Source of the DNA: Gemmataceae bacterium
GTDB lineage: Bacteria; Planctomycetota; Planctomycetia; Gemmatales; Gemmataceae
Direction: 5' to 3'
Assembly (NCBI GenBank): GCA_022842245.1
Contig: JALHPZ010000004.1
Span: 124,001 to 188,000, forward strand
Length of the DNA stretch: 64,000 nt
The position numbers and the translations under genes were made by a program. The notes beneath the pieces were generated by a model. The model was not told where the DNA came from. It ran no database searches and saw only the letters and a program-made list of their open reading frames with translations. Each line of letters begins with the position of its first letter. The stretch's first letter is position 1. This document shows positions 17,118 to 31,180 of the stretch, in pieces.

Positions 17118-19997
17118 TTATCGGAGTCCCGCAGGGACCATGCCCATGATGCTGTCGAGCTTGCTGTCGAGGCGGCGACGGATACGGGTGGTGTCGAGTT
17201 GAATTTCGACCTTGCCGTGGAACGTCGTTCGCACGGTGCGGCCTTTCCATTGGTAGCTGGCGATGGCCGTCACCTGCTTGATGACTTTGCCTTCCTTCTG
17301 CTGCTCGGCGGTCGGATTGTCGAGTTTGGGCATCCACCGCACTCGATACTCGTGTTCGCTGCCGGTGAAGACTTCCTTGCGAGGCTGGATTTCATCGAGT
17401 CCGGCATCGACTTGAAGCTGGAACAGCAATTCTTCTTTCACGGGTGTCTTCGCTCTGGCCGTCAGCAAGATGTCGATGGATTGCCCTTCGGTCAGCACGC
17501 CGTCGAACCGAATGCCGACGAACTCGAATGCAGGCTCGAACTTGATCTTCGGCCCTAACACGATCAGCGGGATCATGCACTCAGCCAGGCTCAGCCCACC
17601 GTGGGTATAGCGTTCTGGATCATGCCTGCCTTGGGGGCGCTGAAGCGTCAGGCCAGGGCGAGGGAACAGCACATGGTTGAACGACCATTTCGCTTTTCCG
17701 GTCTTGTCGGGAATGCCCATGTCGGAAACTTTGAAAACAACGCCCTTCTTGGCATCGCTGCCTTCCAAGGGCTTCTTGAGGCGTCCTACTCGGTACTTCA
17801 CATCGCCGCTGTCGGTGAGAACCTGATCCGGCACCACAAAAGTTTGGTCGGGTACAGGCGTGAACCCGTGATCGGAAATCACGAAGACTTTGGCATCGGC
17901 GGGTAGCTCCCGCAGAATGCTGCGAACATCCTGCCGCAGAATCTCCCGCACGGTGGCGTCGTAAATGAACGCCAAGTCCGCCGTGTTGTTGTGCAGGTTT
18001 TTGTCGGTGAAGTTGAAGATCACCATGTCGATGGGGCCGGACGTGTAGCGTGCCGAAATCCCGCATTCCACGTTCTCGTCCTGCTTATCGACCTTGAACT
18101 TCACCGCTAGGTTCAGGTGATTCTTGAGGGCGTTTTCGAGCAGGGCGTTCTCGGTCGTGCTGGTGAAGTTCACCGGCAAACACCCCGCTGAGATCGCCTT
18201 GCGACTCAAGTGAGTTTCGCTGGGAAGGATCGCCGAACCGGGCAATTGCTCAAGTACGTCGTACTTCTCTTCCAGAACCGGGCGAACCAGTTCCTCCCAG
18301 GCATCCACTCGCAGCCCGTCGAAGATCAGAATCACGGCTTTCTGGCCGCTTTGCGAATCCCAATGGCTCTTCAGCACTCGTGGCACGAACTGATGCGTGA
18401 AATAGGCCGGGGCATCGCCCTTGCCGATCCACTTCACATAGTTGGCGTGGTACAGGTCTTGGAACTTGGTGTTGGCAACATCCAAATCCTGATCCGCCGC
18501 TTTGATGGACTCGTCGAGTCTTTGCAGCGCCGTTCCAAGGCGTTGTGTCAACGTCGGCCAGAACTGGTTCTTCGGCACGGGGAAGATGTCGCCAACGCCC
18601 ATCAACCTCCGCAAGCCGCTAGTGTAGTAGTCGAGCCGGTTGGCCTTGTCTTCATTCCAAAGCTTTAAGAACTGATCGAATTGAAGCTGGTCCGGCGTCA
18701 TTACCTTCAGCTTGTGGACCTGGGCTTTCAGCTTGTCGGCAATCTCGAAAAACTGAATCGCCTTGCGATATGTCGCCAGCAGCGTGCCCCATTGCGGCGT
18801 TGGACGGCGGGCAGCCACTGGCAAAGCGTCTTCCTTGCCCTTGGTTCCTTCCTCGTCGATCAAACTCAGCACGCCTCGGTGGTAATCCACCTTCCGCTGG
18901 CTCAGCAAATCAACCAACAACGACAACAGCGCCATGCTGCGAACCAGTGACGACAGCTTTTCCTTGAGCAGCACTTTGAATGCTTCCTGTGGCTGGTCGA
19001 GCTTCAACCGATCCGCCAGCAAGAACGCAAGCCGCTTCTCCGGTTCCTCTCTCAAGAACGCTTCGGCACTAGCCACATCCTCGATAATCTGGTCGGGATC
19101 GGCCTTGAGCATGTCCTTGATGGTGGCGTCGATGGACTTCTTGGGGATCGCCTTGAAGCGTTCCAGTCCCACGTCGAAATTGGCGAGCAGCACGCTGTAT
19201 TCCAGTCCGTGCTGGTGCATGATCGCCGACAGCGTGAAGGCCCGCACAACCGCTTCCGGCTCATGATCGAGCATCCAGCACCACGGCTTATCCGCCTGTT
19301 CGATTTGGCCCTTCAGATGCTGGAGAACTTCGCTGGCCTCGGAGGTCGTGCCGCCTGAGAACAGGTCTTTGATCTGCTCCAACTGCTCGTGACTCTCGAT
19401 GCACAGCCGCCGAATTTCACCTGCTGTCAGTTTCTTGAAGGGATTGATGCCGAGTGTGGCCCCCAGCACGATCTTGTAGAGGTCGCTGTCCTGAAAGCGG
19501 TGTTCGTCCACATCACGCAGTTGGCGATACGATTCCAGTGCCTTGTCGATGTGATTCAGCACCAGGCCGCTCAGGTTGCGGTCGCTGTTGACAAGAGCGG
19601 GCCAGCGCTGGTCGCCGGTCTGCTCGACGAGATAATCCCGCAGGCTGATCGCCAGCCGGGCTTTCGGTTTGCAGCGGGCTTCCAGATCGGGATAGAAAAG
19701 CGGGAGCTTCGCCTTCTCACGGGTACGATCCACGAGGATGATCTTGGCGTCGGGATCGCTCCGAAGGTTCTCGTACATCTCCCGCAAAGCCAGGTTTCCG
19801 CTGCAAAACAGAACCGTGAAGTTGTGTTCCTTGGCCCAACCATCGACCGCCTGGGCACCGGCCCGGATCATGCGCTGGGGATCAGCCAAAACGATGAGCT
19901 TCTCGCCTTTGAGGGGCGTGAGCTTGTCGATGATCCATTGTTCGACGGTCATGGGTTGGGCCTCTTCACTCCACAGGAGCGACTGTATGGGGTTCAT
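17118..19997 (-). CDS. pglZ: PglZ-domain phosphatase-like protein (BREX)
   Basis: A 959-residue PglZ protein. The PglZ domain belongs to the alkaline phosphatase superfamily: [17 protein letters not shown] places the first metal Asp at about residue 560, the nucleophile region is [11 protein letters not shown] (about 591-601), and [11 protein letters not shown] supplies the DH pair (709-710). N-terminal residues 1-130 form a helicase-like/NTPase-like segment typical of long PglZ proteins ([11 protein letters not shown]). The start overlaps the stop of the methyltransferase gene by 4 bp. PglZ is the one component common to all BREX types and associates with PglX to allow methylation and defence. 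Confidence 0.92.
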   Translation of the reverse strand: MNPIQSLLWSEEAQPMTVEQWIIDKLTPLKGEKLIVLADPQRMIRAGAQAVDGWAKEHNFTVLFCSGNLALREMYENLRSDPDAKIILVDRTREKAKLPLFYPDLEARCKPKARLAISLRDYLVEQTGDQRWPALVNSDRNLSGLVLNHIDKALESYRQLRDVDEHRFQDSDLYKIVLGATLGINPFKKLTAGEIRRLCIESHEQLEQIKDLFSGGTTSEASEVLQHLKGQIEQADKPWCWMLDHEPEAVVRAFTLSAIMHQHGLEYSVLLANFDVGLERFKAIPKKSIDATIKDMLKADPDQIIEDVASAEAFLREEPEKRLAFLLADRLKLDQPQEAFKVLLKEKLSSLVRSMALLSLLVDLLSQRKVDYHRGVLSLIDEEGTKGKEDALPVAARRPTPQWGTLLATYRKAIQFFEIADKLKAQVHKLKVMTPDQLQFDQFLKLWNEDKANRLDYYTSGLRRLMGVGDIFPVPKNQFWPTLTQRLGTALQRLDESIKAADQDLDVANTKFQDLYHANYVKWIGKGDAPAYFTHQFVPRVLKSHWDSQSGQKAVILIFDGLRVDAWEELVRPVLEEKYDVLEQLPGSAILPSETHLSRKAISAGCLPVNFTSTTENALLENALKNHLNLAVKFKVDKQDENVECGISARYTSGPIDMVIFNFTDKNLHNNTADLAFIYDATVREILRQDVRSILRELPADAKVFVISDHGFTPVPDQTFVVPDQVLTDSGDVKYRVGRLKKPLEGSDAKKGVVFKVSDMGIPDKTGKAKWSFNHVLFPRPGLTLQRPQGRHDPERYTHGGLSLAECMIPLIVLGPKIKFEPAFEFVGIRFDGVLTEGQSIDILLTARAKTPVKEELLFQLQVDAGLDEIQPRKEVFTGSEHEYRVRWMPKLDNPTAEQQKEGKVIKQVTAIASYQWKGRTVRTTFHGKVEIQLDTTRIRRRLDSKLDSIMGMVPAGLR

Positions 19998-22579
19998 TCG
20001 TCGTCATCCTGCTTCTTGCGACTCTTCCGCTTCGGCTTCGTCTCGACTTCGCTGCCACGGCGGACGCAGATGCGGTAGTCATCCTCAGCCTCGATTTGCT
20101 GCTCATCGCTGAGGTTGGCAAGATTCAGGCCGCCCTTCTCGTAGATTGCCTTGCCTTGCTCGTAGAGACCGGCACGGCGGCACTGCCGCAGCCAGTCGAG
20201 CAAGTCCACATCGTTGCCGGGACGGTCTCTATCGGGAATCGGAACTCCCTCTATGAGTGCGGTAGCGAATCGCTTGATACGTCGAAGTGTACCCGCCTCA
20301 CGGAGTTGAGCGAGTTGCTCACCTTCTTCCTCGTCAGGTAGTCGCCATGTGCCGCTTGGAGTCTTGATAAAGTATTCTGGCAGCCAATCCGACAGGCGTC
20401 GGCGAGGCCACTCTCCTTGCGGAATGCCGAAGAAGTCCTCTTGAATGAAAGTGAAATGAACACCTTCATCCTCCGGATGCTGCTTTTGGTACTTTGAGAT
20501 GAATGTTCCGAGCCGCTCTGCTGCTTTTTCCTCCTTGTTTTGTTCTGCTCGGTCTACTTGGTCAGCAGTTTCTTTGAGATACCAACGGCTTTGGACATGG
20601 GAACCAAAAAGGTCTGCCTCTTTGTTATGAAAAAGGTCTTCCTTGATGGGCTGCACGATCTCCTCGGCCACACTTCGCAATAGCCTCTCAAAATCGTGAG
20701 CCTCCATCTGGCCCTTGCGTACCATGCAACTCACCAATGCATCGTAAACTCGATCTTTCGGTGAACCAGGATGTGCTGCCAAGAAATCCCGAATGATCCG
20801 GCGAGCAAGTTCATTGAAAGTCGGAGTATCTGCATTGGCTGGTATGAACACCTGTACCACACGCCAGTCACCCGGTTTCGGCTTACGAAAATTCACCACG
20901 AGGTCACGGCGAGCCACCTGCTCGGCAGTTATTTGCTTAATCGATTTTTGTGTGCCGTCGATGTAAACCACCGCATCTGAGGCGTCGGCAATGAAGCCCG
21001 CCTCCGAGCAAATGTCTTGAAGAAGTCCCCACGTTCCCTCGGATGTGTCATGGTAACAAAGCGACATCCAACGCCCTGGCTTCAAAACACGGAAGCACTC
21101 GGAGATGACCCGTCGCATCTTCACCGCCCAATCTTCTTCTGTAACTCCTCGATGTTCATTTACGATGACTTCACTTGCGTGCCATCGACTATCCATCTTT
21201 AACCAGGCTTCCCAGATAAAGTTCATCTCTCCATATTGAACCTTCCAGGAATACGGAGGGTCAGTGAAAATGTAATCGATGGAATTACTCGGAATATCGA
21301 GATTGCAAGCATCCTGAGTCGAGATGCGAATCTCGTTCGACTGAACTCGAAGGTCTTCATATCCCCGAATCATGTCTTCTGCCGATTCGTCCCAGAACCG
21401 ACCTACATTTACATCGTGAATTAGCGCCGGGACATATAGCGTACCTTTTTGAATACGCCCAATGCCATCGCTGTTGTGGGCCATCATCAAGGAGGTTTTT
21501 AAGGCAATTGAAGTGAAGTTGAACATCGCAGCCAACTTACAATCGGAGAGATTGTCGATTGCAGAGTTGAGGGCTGCCATAGCCCAAAGATTGCGCTTGG
21601 AATAGAAGTCACAGACTCGCTCAATGCCTTTATGGTAAGGTCGCCACATCAATCCCCATCGCTCTTGGTCAGGATCGGCGTTCATCATGCGATCCGTTGG
21701 ATACCAGTGGGGAATTGTTTTGTTTTCGATCTCTTCGAGCTTGGCAATATCGTACTTCTGAAAATACTCCCTTTTCTTCTTGTTAGAGTCGTTGTGCCGC
21801 CGTTCAGACCGAGCGGGCTTGCATCCACTCTCACATACGCACGAGACAAGGACCGGAATTGCACCGAGCTTTTCGTCTCTTGTAGAAATCTCTTCAACGT
21901 GCTTTTTTGCAAAGCAGTGTGGACAGGCACTAATCTTTTTGGGTTTTCCTGCTCCTGTCTGGCCTTCTGTTTCTATGCAGTCAAACAATGGCACGTTGGC
22001 AAGGCATCGGGGGCACTGAAACACTTGGCTGAACAGTGTATATGTTGTGGTAGCTCGCCCGTCGCATCTGTCGCATCGTGTCTCGTAAAGCCAGTCGATT
22101 TCTTTTTGTGCCGCTGCACCAACAAGTGCAAATGCCCTGCGGACTTCTTGAACATCCTGCGGCGTGCAGTAATTGGCCGAAATGAATGTTGCGGCAGGGC
22201 TTCGATCAATCAGGATGGATTTCCTGCCAGACATCAAAGCTGATAGCCCGGTCCCTCCAGACCCACACATGGGATCAAGGACGATACCACCCTCGTCGGT
22301 GTAGTGGCAGATGTACTGGCGAATTGCCTCGTATGGCTTCTTCGACCAGTAGGTGTGCATGTGATAGAGTGAAGTGGCTCGACTTAGTGTGATCGCTTCA
22401 TGAAACGCCGAAACTTCATACGTGTCGTCTTTGTGGTCATAGACTGTGCCTTCGCTTTCGACGAACTTGCGAAGACTCGGATTGGGCTGATCGCCAGAGT
22501 AGTACCCTTCCGGCATCGACGGCACCGCATCGAGCGAGTCGAAGAGCTTCTTTCCGGTGTTCGTGTTCTTCTTCGCCAT
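19994..22579 (-). CDS. BREX-locus DNA methyltransferase, COG1743-like with Zn-ribbon (position of PglX)
   Basis: An 861-residue SAM-dependent methyltransferase starting at [11 protein letters not shown], 10 bp after the ATPase gene. SAM-binding motif I is [13 protein letters not shown] (99-111) and catalytic motif IV is FTDPPYSW (about 438-445). Motif I precedes DPPY by over 300 residues, and between them lie paired cysteines CDRC (169-172), CPRC (189-192) and CPHC (219-222), a Zn-ribbon insert as in COG1743/DUF1156-type adenine methylases. Classical type 1 PglX is longer and lacks this layout; type 3 BREX uses a COG1743-like enzyme. The role is presumably host-DNA adenine methylation for self/non-self discrimination. 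Confidence 0.85.
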   Translation of the reverse strand: MAKKNTNTGKKLFDSLDAVPSMPEGYYSGDQPNPSLRKFVESEGTVYDHKDDTYEVSAFHEAITLSRATSLYHMHTYWSKKPYEAIRQYICHYTDEGGIVLDPMCGSGGTGLSALMSGRKSILIDRSPAATFISANYCTPQDVQEVRRAFALVGAAAQKEIDWLYETRCDRCDGRATTTYTLFSQVFQCPRCLANVPLFDCIETEGQTGAGKPKKISACPHCFAKKHVEEISTRDEKLGAIPVLVSCVCESGCKPARSERRHNDSNKKKREYFQKYDIAKLEEIENKTIPHWYPTDRMMNADPDQERWGLMWRPYHKGIERVCDFYSKRNLWAMAALNSAIDNLSDCKLAAMFNFTSIALKTSLMMAHNSDGIGRIQKGTLYVPALIHDVNVGRFWDESAEDMIRGYEDLRVQSNEIRISTQDACNLDIPSNSIDYIFTDPPYSWKVQYGEMNFIWEAWLKMDSRWHASEVIVNEHRGVTEEDWAVKMRRVISECFRVLKPGRWMSLCYHDTSEGTWGLLQDICSEAGFIADASDAVVYIDGTQKSIKQITAEQVARRDLVVNFRKPKPGDWRVVQVFIPANADTPTFNELARRIIRDFLAAHPGSPKDRVYDALVSCMVRKGQMEAHDFERLLRSVAEEIVQPIKEDLFHNKEADLFGSHVQSRWYLKETADQVDRAEQNKEEKAAERLGTFISKYQKQHPEDEGVHFTFIQEDFFGIPQGEWPRRRLSDWLPEYFIKTPSGTWRLPDEEEGEQLAQLREAGTLRRIKRFATALIEGVPIPDRDRPGNDVDLLDWLRQCRRAGLYEQGKAIYEKGGLNLANLSDEQQIEAEDDYRICVRRGSEVETKPKRKSRKKQDDDE

Positions 22580-22589
22580 GACGACAGCC

Positions 22590-26854
<4,265 letters not shown>

Positions 26855-26858
<4 letters not shown>

Positions 26859-27391
26859 TCGGTCAACTCCCACAGGTGATTCTCTGGGACCAAATTGGTC
26901 GGCAAGGTCCGATGATTGTTCGACGGCGCTTCGTGGAACAGCGTGATCCTGTCTCCCACTTTCTCGCCCGGTAGCAGTACGAGGATGTGTTTCTGGTTCG
27001 CCGCCCGAATCCGAAGGCAGTTCATTTCCAAGTCATAGGCAAAGATCATTTCCAGGTTCTTCAGAGCGAGGAATGATCCGGCATTGAGTCGTTCATCCAC
27101 CAGGGCGTCGAGTTCCTTGATGAGCCTTGCCTTTACGCTCTCGGTGCGGCTGGCTTCGGTCTGGACGAGCTTCTTCAACTCGTCATCGGGAATGCGTTCG
27201 AGCAGTTGGTGATTGACGTTGACGATTTCGCCGAGCTTCTGGTTTGTCGGCGAGCGGGCTTCACGGAAGTCCACTCGTTCGTATCTTTCCAGTCGTTCGT
27301 AGGTGCCCAGCACAACGTACAGGTGCCTGCCTGTCGGCATTTCGAGCTTCTGACGAAGCTGTGAGTTAATCTCGTGGCCGGACATTCTCAT
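26855..27391 (-). CDS. BrxB-like small BREX protein (DUF1788-like)
   Basis: A 178-residue protein in the brxB position between the BrxA-like and BrxC-like genes, overlapping both by 4 bp. The N-terminal half ([20 protein letters not shown]) and the C-terminal [20 protein letters not shown] recall the DUF1788 ending, where a PG element is followed by a strand with LF. Sequence agreement is limited and the family's tyrosine-rich C-terminus is replaced, so the call rests largely on position and size. No P-loop is present, which argues against BrxF of type 3. Confidence 0.58.
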
Positions 27392-28434
27392 GTGGGCGAC
27401 TCCTTAGCGAGGGCCACGATGGGCTGCACGGCCTGAGCAAGCGGGAATTTGGTCGTGAACTGGCGCATTCGATCGATCTCGCTCACCTTGGACAGTAGAC
27501 CAGCCTCACGGAGCCGGTAAAGCTGACGAACCATCCATTGCTGATCCCAAAGCAACCACCTGTGCAACGGGCCTTCGAGAATTCGCTCAAACGAGTACAT
27601 TCCCGGCTCTGGAAATTCCAGGTGCAAGATGTAAGCGAAAGCGGCAAGACTACCTTCTCGCAGGCTCACATTGAGCTTGGTACGAGTAGCCGTCGCCACG
27701 CCAAATGTCTGGTAGGTTCCAACGACCGAGACGCCAATTTGGCTTGCCGATTTCGAGTTAGGAAGCTGTGACTGAATGAAATCACGTATCTTGGTGCGAC
27801 TCACCCCGCCAAGTGCCAGCGATGGGAACACTAACTCATCAGCCACGAGGGCAACGATCTTTTCCGTTCGAGCGGTCAGGTAGAACAGGGCATCGCCGAG
27901 TGCCGGTTTGCCCTCGACGGCGGCGGCAAAGGGAATGACATCTGGATGCACGACCTCGCCAGGAAAATATCGACTGATGAGGTAATTGGCGTTCCGCCGA
28001 CGAGTGGCCTGGGAGTTGAATCGTAGGCTGTCGGTCAGGTGCTTCCTGATGTCGTCGATGGACGTGCAAGCGGTAAGCTTGGGGATGTGCTTGAGTGCGT
28101 GTTCAGCCAGGTCTTTCCCGTAAACCCGTAGAGTCGGTTCAGGAAAACGAGGAGACACCGGCAAGGGTTCTTTTGGCGTCGGCTGGTCGTCCGTTGAAGC
28201 ATCGAACAGAGACCGCTCGGATGGTTGGCTGACTGGTTTTCCAATCATTCCTTCAACCCGGCCCCGGAGGCGATTGATCGTCTGTGTGATGTCCTTCTTG
28301 AGTTTGGCTCGGTCAGCGTTTTCGGCACCCTCGACAGCGGTCCAAACGGCACGCACGGTCTCCACAACGGACTCGACCGAGGGCGAGCCGTTTGCGGAAA
28401 CAACCGGGCGTTGAGGCCGTTTCGATTTTGCCAA
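27388..28434 (-). CDS. BrxA-like BREX protein (DUF1819-like C-terminal part), TTG start
   Basis: The start is assigned to TTG at 28434 because GGAGG lies 9 bases upstream; a TTG nine codons earlier has no such site. The 348-residue product has a charged N-terminal extension of about 100 residues ([20 protein letters not shown], a predicted coiled coil), followed by a domain with [20 protein letters not shown] and [21 protein letters not shown], matching the BrxA pattern in which a basic STRRR segment precedes an RYFP-like motif. Canonical BrxA is about 200 residues, so this is an extended or fused form. In type 1 BREX, BrxA is a small DNA-binding protein. Confidence 0.58.
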   Translation of the reverse strand: MAKSKRPQRPVVSANGSPSVESVVETVRAVWTAVEGAENADRAKLKKDITQTINRLRGRVEGMIGKPVSQPSERSLFDASTDDQPTPKEPLPVSPRFPEPTLRVYGKDLAEHALKHIPKLTACTSIDDIRKHLTDSLRFNSQATRRRNANYLISRYFPGEVVHPDVIPFAAAVEGKPALGDALFYLTARTEKIVALVADELVFPSLALGGVSRTKIRDFIQSQLPNSKSASQIGVSVVGTYQTFGVATATRTKLNVSLREGSLAAFAYILHLEFPEPGMYSFERILEGPLHRWLLWDQQWMVRQLYRLREAGLLSKVSEIDRMRQFTTKFPLAQAVQPIVALAKESPT

Positions 28435-28485
28435 GTTACCCTTCCTCCATTGGCTGACCAACGATTGCCAAAAACAAATCGCTCA

Positions 28486-28881
28486 TCAGAGAAACTTCCT
28501 CACTGATTCGTAAAACGCCTTCCAATCGACCTGCTCTAGTCGAGCCTTGGGATTCTTTCGTGCTGCCATGATTCGCTCTTGAACGTCGAGGAGCGTCATC
28601 ATGTCCCGCACCGACAAACCTGCGTCCGCTGCAAACCGGGCCAATCCAGACGGTATTTCCCGTTCTGCTTGGTCCTCGCTGGCCTCGCCAGTCATCAAAA
28701 AGTCGAGCGAGACCCCTAATGCCCGACCCAAATCCAACAAGGTCTCTGCACCAATCGAACGCCGGTTATTCTCCAAATCGCTCAGGAAGCTCTTGGAAAT
28801 GCCAGCCTTCTCGGCCAAGGCGTCCTGGCTGAAGCCAAGTTCGACTCTTCGGGTTCGGACTCTCTCACCGACCGTTTGCAC
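28486..28881 (-). CDS. Xre-family transcriptional regulator (probable BREX-locus regulator)
   Basis: A 131-residue regulator beginning with GTG at 28881 (MQTVGERVRTRRVEL; GGAG about 9 bp upstream). Residues 5-60 form a Cro/C1-type HTH: RVRTRRVELGFSQDALAEKA, GISKSFLSDLENNRR, TLLDLGRALGVSLDFLM. The C-terminal part (SGLARFAADAGLSVRDMMTL) is helical and may oligomerise. It is the first gene of the minus-strand train, 51 bp before the BrxA-like gene. A perfect 8-bp inverted repeat overlaps a -10-like sequence 50 bp upstream, consistent with autorepression. BREX loci more often use WYL-type BrxR regulators, so an Xre regulator is a variant. Confidence 0.85.
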   Translation of the reverse strand: MQTVGERVRTRRVELGFSQDALAEKAGISKSFLSDLENNRRSIGAETLLDLGRALGVSLDFLMTGEASEDQAEREIPSGLARFAADAGLSVRDMMTLLDVQERIMAARKNPKARLEQVDWKAFYESVRKFL

Positions 28882-28929
28882 GATGACGTTCTCCAGCCAG
28901 CACCTGGCCTGTATGCCGTGTCGCTGCAC

Positions 28930-28958
28930 GCAGGGGTGATTGTATAGCGTACCCCTGC
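28930..28958. promoter_or_regulatory. Operator-like inverted repeat at the promoter of the Xre/BREX operon
   Basis: A perfect inverted repeat GCAGGGGT-N13-ACCCCTGC is centred 60 bp upstream of the regulator's GTG. Within the spacer the minus strand reads TATACAAT (28946-28939), a plausible -10 element, so a protein bound across both arms would block RNA polymerase. Perfect symmetry, centre spacing and placement next to an Xre gene suggest autoregulation of the whole defence operon. Binding is inferred, not shown. Confidence 0.6.
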
Positions 28959-28978
28959 AAATCGCCAGCAGGTTAGCC

Positions 28979-29001
28979 GGGAATTGGGGGGCTGAATTCC
29001 C
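28979..29001. promoter_or_regulatory. Second short inverted repeat in the regulator/hydrolase intergenic region
   Basis: GGGAATT-N9-AATTCCC, arms 28979-28985 and 28995-29001, lies between the divergent Xre and hydrolase genes. It is distinct from the 29-bp repeat next to it and carries no T-run, so an operator is more likely than a terminator. It may serve the plus-strand gene at 29083, whose start is preceded by a TAAAAT -10-like sequence (29071-29076). Confidence 0.35.
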
Positions 29002-29082
29002 CGAAGCTGCCGAGAAGAAGGCGGCATTCCTTCTGTGCTGCCGAAGTTTCCGATGCCAGTTTTTCACGAGTAAAATGCGCCC

Positions 29083-29535
29083 ATGCGAATCCTCTTCCTC
29101 CACGGCTGGCACAGCGTACCGGGCGGAGTCAAACCGACCTACCTGAAGGACCACGGCCACACCGTCATCAATCCGGCCCTCAATGACGACGATTTCGAGG
29201 CTGCTGTCCGAACCGCTCAAGCCGAATTCGACAGGCACCAGCCGCAAGTTGTTGTCGGCAGTTCCCGTGGCGGGGCCATCGCCGTGAACATCAACAGCGG
29301 CAACGCCAAGCTCGTGCTGCTGTGCCCGGCTTGGAAGAATTGGGGAACGGCCAAGACGGTCAGACCAGACACCGTGATCCTGCACAGCCGAGCCGATGAC
29401 GTGATCCCGTTTGCTGATAGCGAAGAGTTGGCGACGATCAGCGGGGCGACATTGATCGAAGTCGGTAACGATCACCGGCTCGCCGACCCAGAGCCACTGG
29501 CGGCGATGCTGAAAGCGTGTGAGGGGGCGGGATGA
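29083..29535 (+). CDS. Alpha/beta hydrolase, RBBP9/YdeN-like
   Basis: A 150-residue compact alpha/beta hydrolase. The nucleophile elbow is VVGSSRGGAIAV (Ser near residue 67), with Asp in LHSRADDVIPF and His in VGNDHRLADP completing a Ser-Asp-His triad. The N-terminal ILFLHGWHS forms the oxyanion strand. The small size resembles RBBP9/YdeN-type serine hydrolases. The ATG is only 7 bases after a TAAAAT element, so the transcript may be nearly leaderless. It starts the plus-strand run of small genes and overlaps the next gene by 4 bp. Confidence 0.85.
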   Translation: MRILFLHGWHSVPGGVKPTYLKDHGHTVINPALNDDDFEAAVRTAQAEFDRHQPQVVVGSSRGGAIAVNINSGNAKLVLLCPAWKNWGTAKTVRPDTVILHSRADDVIPFADSEELATISGATLIEVGNDHRLADPEPLAAMLKACEGAG

Positions 29536-30001
29536 AGCCGATCACGTTCGCTTGCCACGAAACGCTCCCGCTTGCCCCCAAAGAGATTGTCGAGCAAATT
29601 CTCGACGTGGCGAAGTGGCCGGACTTTCGAGGCTATTGGCCGATCCCCGGTATCAAGTCGGCGGAATTCGAGACGAGAACACCGAACGTCATCGGCACTC
29701 GCATCCGGGTGACGAACTTGGACGGTTCAAACCATGTCGAAGAAATCGTGGAGTGGCAACCGCATCGGCGGCTTCAGCTTCAGATGGGGAACTTCTCCAA
29801 GCCGTTGTCCCGCTTGGCGGCCAACTTCGTGGAAACGTGGGAGTTCGAGCGGGTCGGTAACGAAACCAATGCGATTCGTTCTTTCGAGTTGAACCCCAAG
29901 TCGGCGCTGGCGAAGCCGGTACTCTGGTTTATTCGTTCTTCTTGAAGCGGGCCATCGCTCGTCACCTGACCGAAATCAAGCAAGCTGCGAAGGAGTCTTG
30001 A
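29532..30001 (+). pseudogene. SRPBCC (START-like) protein with an apparent 3' frameshift
   Basis: The open frame runs from ATG 29532 to a stop at 29945, giving 137 residues that begin ITFACHETLPLAPKEIVEQI and include the SRPBCC ligand-cavity strands. After WFIRSS the frame stops, but the next frame continues as LKRAIARHLTEIKQAAKES, which is the normal family C-terminal helix (--RHL--IK), and ends with TGA at 29999-30001 directly before the next gene's ATG. One extra base in the TTCTTCTT run near 29935-29941 explains this. It could be a sequencing error, a true truncation, or slippage. Function: binding of a hydrophobic ligand, unspecified. Confidence 0.7.
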
Positions 30002-30637
30002 ATGCAGGGGCCGTCTCCCGATGATCCGCACCCGATGAAGGGCTTCCCGCAGGTCGGGTTCCTCAAGCCGCTGGTCAAGAACCCGAACGTCGTGGTCGGT
30101 GATTACAGCTACTACGACGATCCTGAAGGCCCGGAGCAATTCGAGGCGAAGTGCGTCCTGTACCACTTCCCGTTCATTGGCGACAAGCTGGTGATCGGGA
30201 AGTTCTGTGCGTTGGCCCGTGGCGTGCGGTTCATCATGAACGGGGCCAATCACCAGATCAGCGGATTCTCGACATACCCCTTTTACATCTTCGGAAATGG
30301 CTGGGAGTCGGTGACGCCGCAGCCGGGCGACTTTCCGTACAAGGGCGATACCGTCATCGGGAACGACGTGTGGCTGGGCTACGACGTGCTGGTGATGCCC
30401 GACGTGAAGATCGGTGACGGGGCCATCGTTGCCGCTCGGTCAGTGGTGGTGAGCGACGTACCGGCCTATTCGGTTGTTGGCGGTAATCCAGCCAAGGTCA
30501 TCAAACAGCGGTTCCCTGATGAAGTCGTCAACGAACTGCTGGCGATCAAATGGTGGGACTGGCCGGTGGACAAGATCACTCGGAACCTACCAGCCATCGT
30601 CGGGGCCGATGTTGTGGCTCTGAAGAATGCAGAATGA
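30002..30637 (+). CDS. Vat-type xenobiotic acetyltransferase (streptogramin A acetyltransferase family)
   Basis: A 211-residue left-handed beta-helix acyltransferase closely following Vat proteins: PMKGFPQVGFLKPL, VGDYSYYDD, LVIGKFCALARGVRFIMNGANH with the catalytic His (about 84), STYPFYIFGNGWE, and the C-terminal hexapeptide coils IGNDVWLGYDVLVMP, KIGDGAIVAARSVV, GGNPAKVIKQRF, WWDWP. These enzymes transfer acetyl from acetyl-CoA to xenobiotic hydroxyls. Family members confer streptogramin A resistance in pathogens, but in an environmental bacterium the substrate is open. The start directly abuts the frameshifted SRPBCC reading frame. Confidence 0.92.
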   Translation: MQGPSPDDPHPMKGFPQVGFLKPLVKNPNVVVGDYSYYDDPEGPEQFEAKCVLYHFPFIGDKLVIGKFCALARGVRFIMNGANHQISGFSTYPFYIFGNGWESVTPQPGDFPYKGDTVIGNDVWLGYDVLVMPDVKIGDGAIVAARSVVVSDVPAYSVVGGNPAKVIKQRFPDEVVNELLAIKWWDWPVDKITRNLPAIVGADVVALKNAE

Positions 30638-30649
30638 CGGAAGTGAATC

Positions 30650-31180
30650 ATGTCGAAAATTGTCCTGTTCATCGCCACGAGCCTCGACGGTTACATCGCC
30701 AGTTCCGATGGGACCGTGGATTGGCTGTTTCACGATGCCGACTACGGGTACACCGAGTTCATCGGGTCGTTGGATGCCGTCGTGATGGGGCGGAAGACGT
30801 GGGAACAAGCGAAGACATTCGAGGAAGTTCCCTTCGCCGGGAAGCAGGTGTTCGTCTTTTCCCGCACGCTTCCGCTTTCGAGCGACGAACGCATTCACCA
30901 TGTTCAAGGGGAGGTCGGAGCCGTCGTCGCAGCGATGCGGCAGAATCTCCAACGAGACTTGTGGCTGGTGGGTGGAGGCGAACTGATTCGGCAGTTCATC
31001 TCGCATCGCTTGATTAACGAGTTCCGCTTGTTCGTGCATCCGATCATCTTGGGAGAGGGCGTTCCTCTTTTTCTGCATCACGCCGAACGAACGAATCTCA
31101 CGTTCGAGGGGAGCCAGTCGTTTCCCAGCGGATTGGTCGAACTCCGGTATCGCTTGGCTCAGGGCGGACCAACTGCATGA
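30650..31180 (+). CDS. RibD C-terminal/dihydrofolate reductase-family protein
   Basis: A 176-residue protein of the DHFR-like RibD C-terminal family: VLFIATSLDGYIASSDG at the N-terminus, AVVMGRKTWEQ (NADPH-binding helix) near residue 45, VFVFSRTLP and the LWLVGGGELIRQF motif, then VHPIILGEGVPLF. Such proteins are NADPH-dependent reductases of unknown physiological substrate and are common in accessory regions. It is 12 bp after the Vat-like gene and overlaps the CsaA-like gene by 4 bp. Confidence 0.88.
   Translation: MSKIVLFIATSLDGYIASSDGTVDWLFHDADYGYTEFIGSLDAVVMGRKTWEQAKTFEEVPFAGKQVFVFSRTLPLSSDERIHHVQGEVGAVVAAMRQNLQRDLWLVGGGELIRQFISHRLINEFRLFVHPIILGEGVPLFLHHAERTNLTFEGSQSFPSGLVELRYRLAQGGPTA

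Noticed and set aside
15804-17558. Long plus-strand open frame opposite brxL
   Set aside because: Antisense shadow; the minus strand has complete AAA+ and Lon motifs, the plus product has none.
28930-28958. Intrinsic terminator at the Xre promoter
   Set aside because: The arms are separated by 13 bases and no T-run follows on either strand; position at a -10 sequence fits an operator better.
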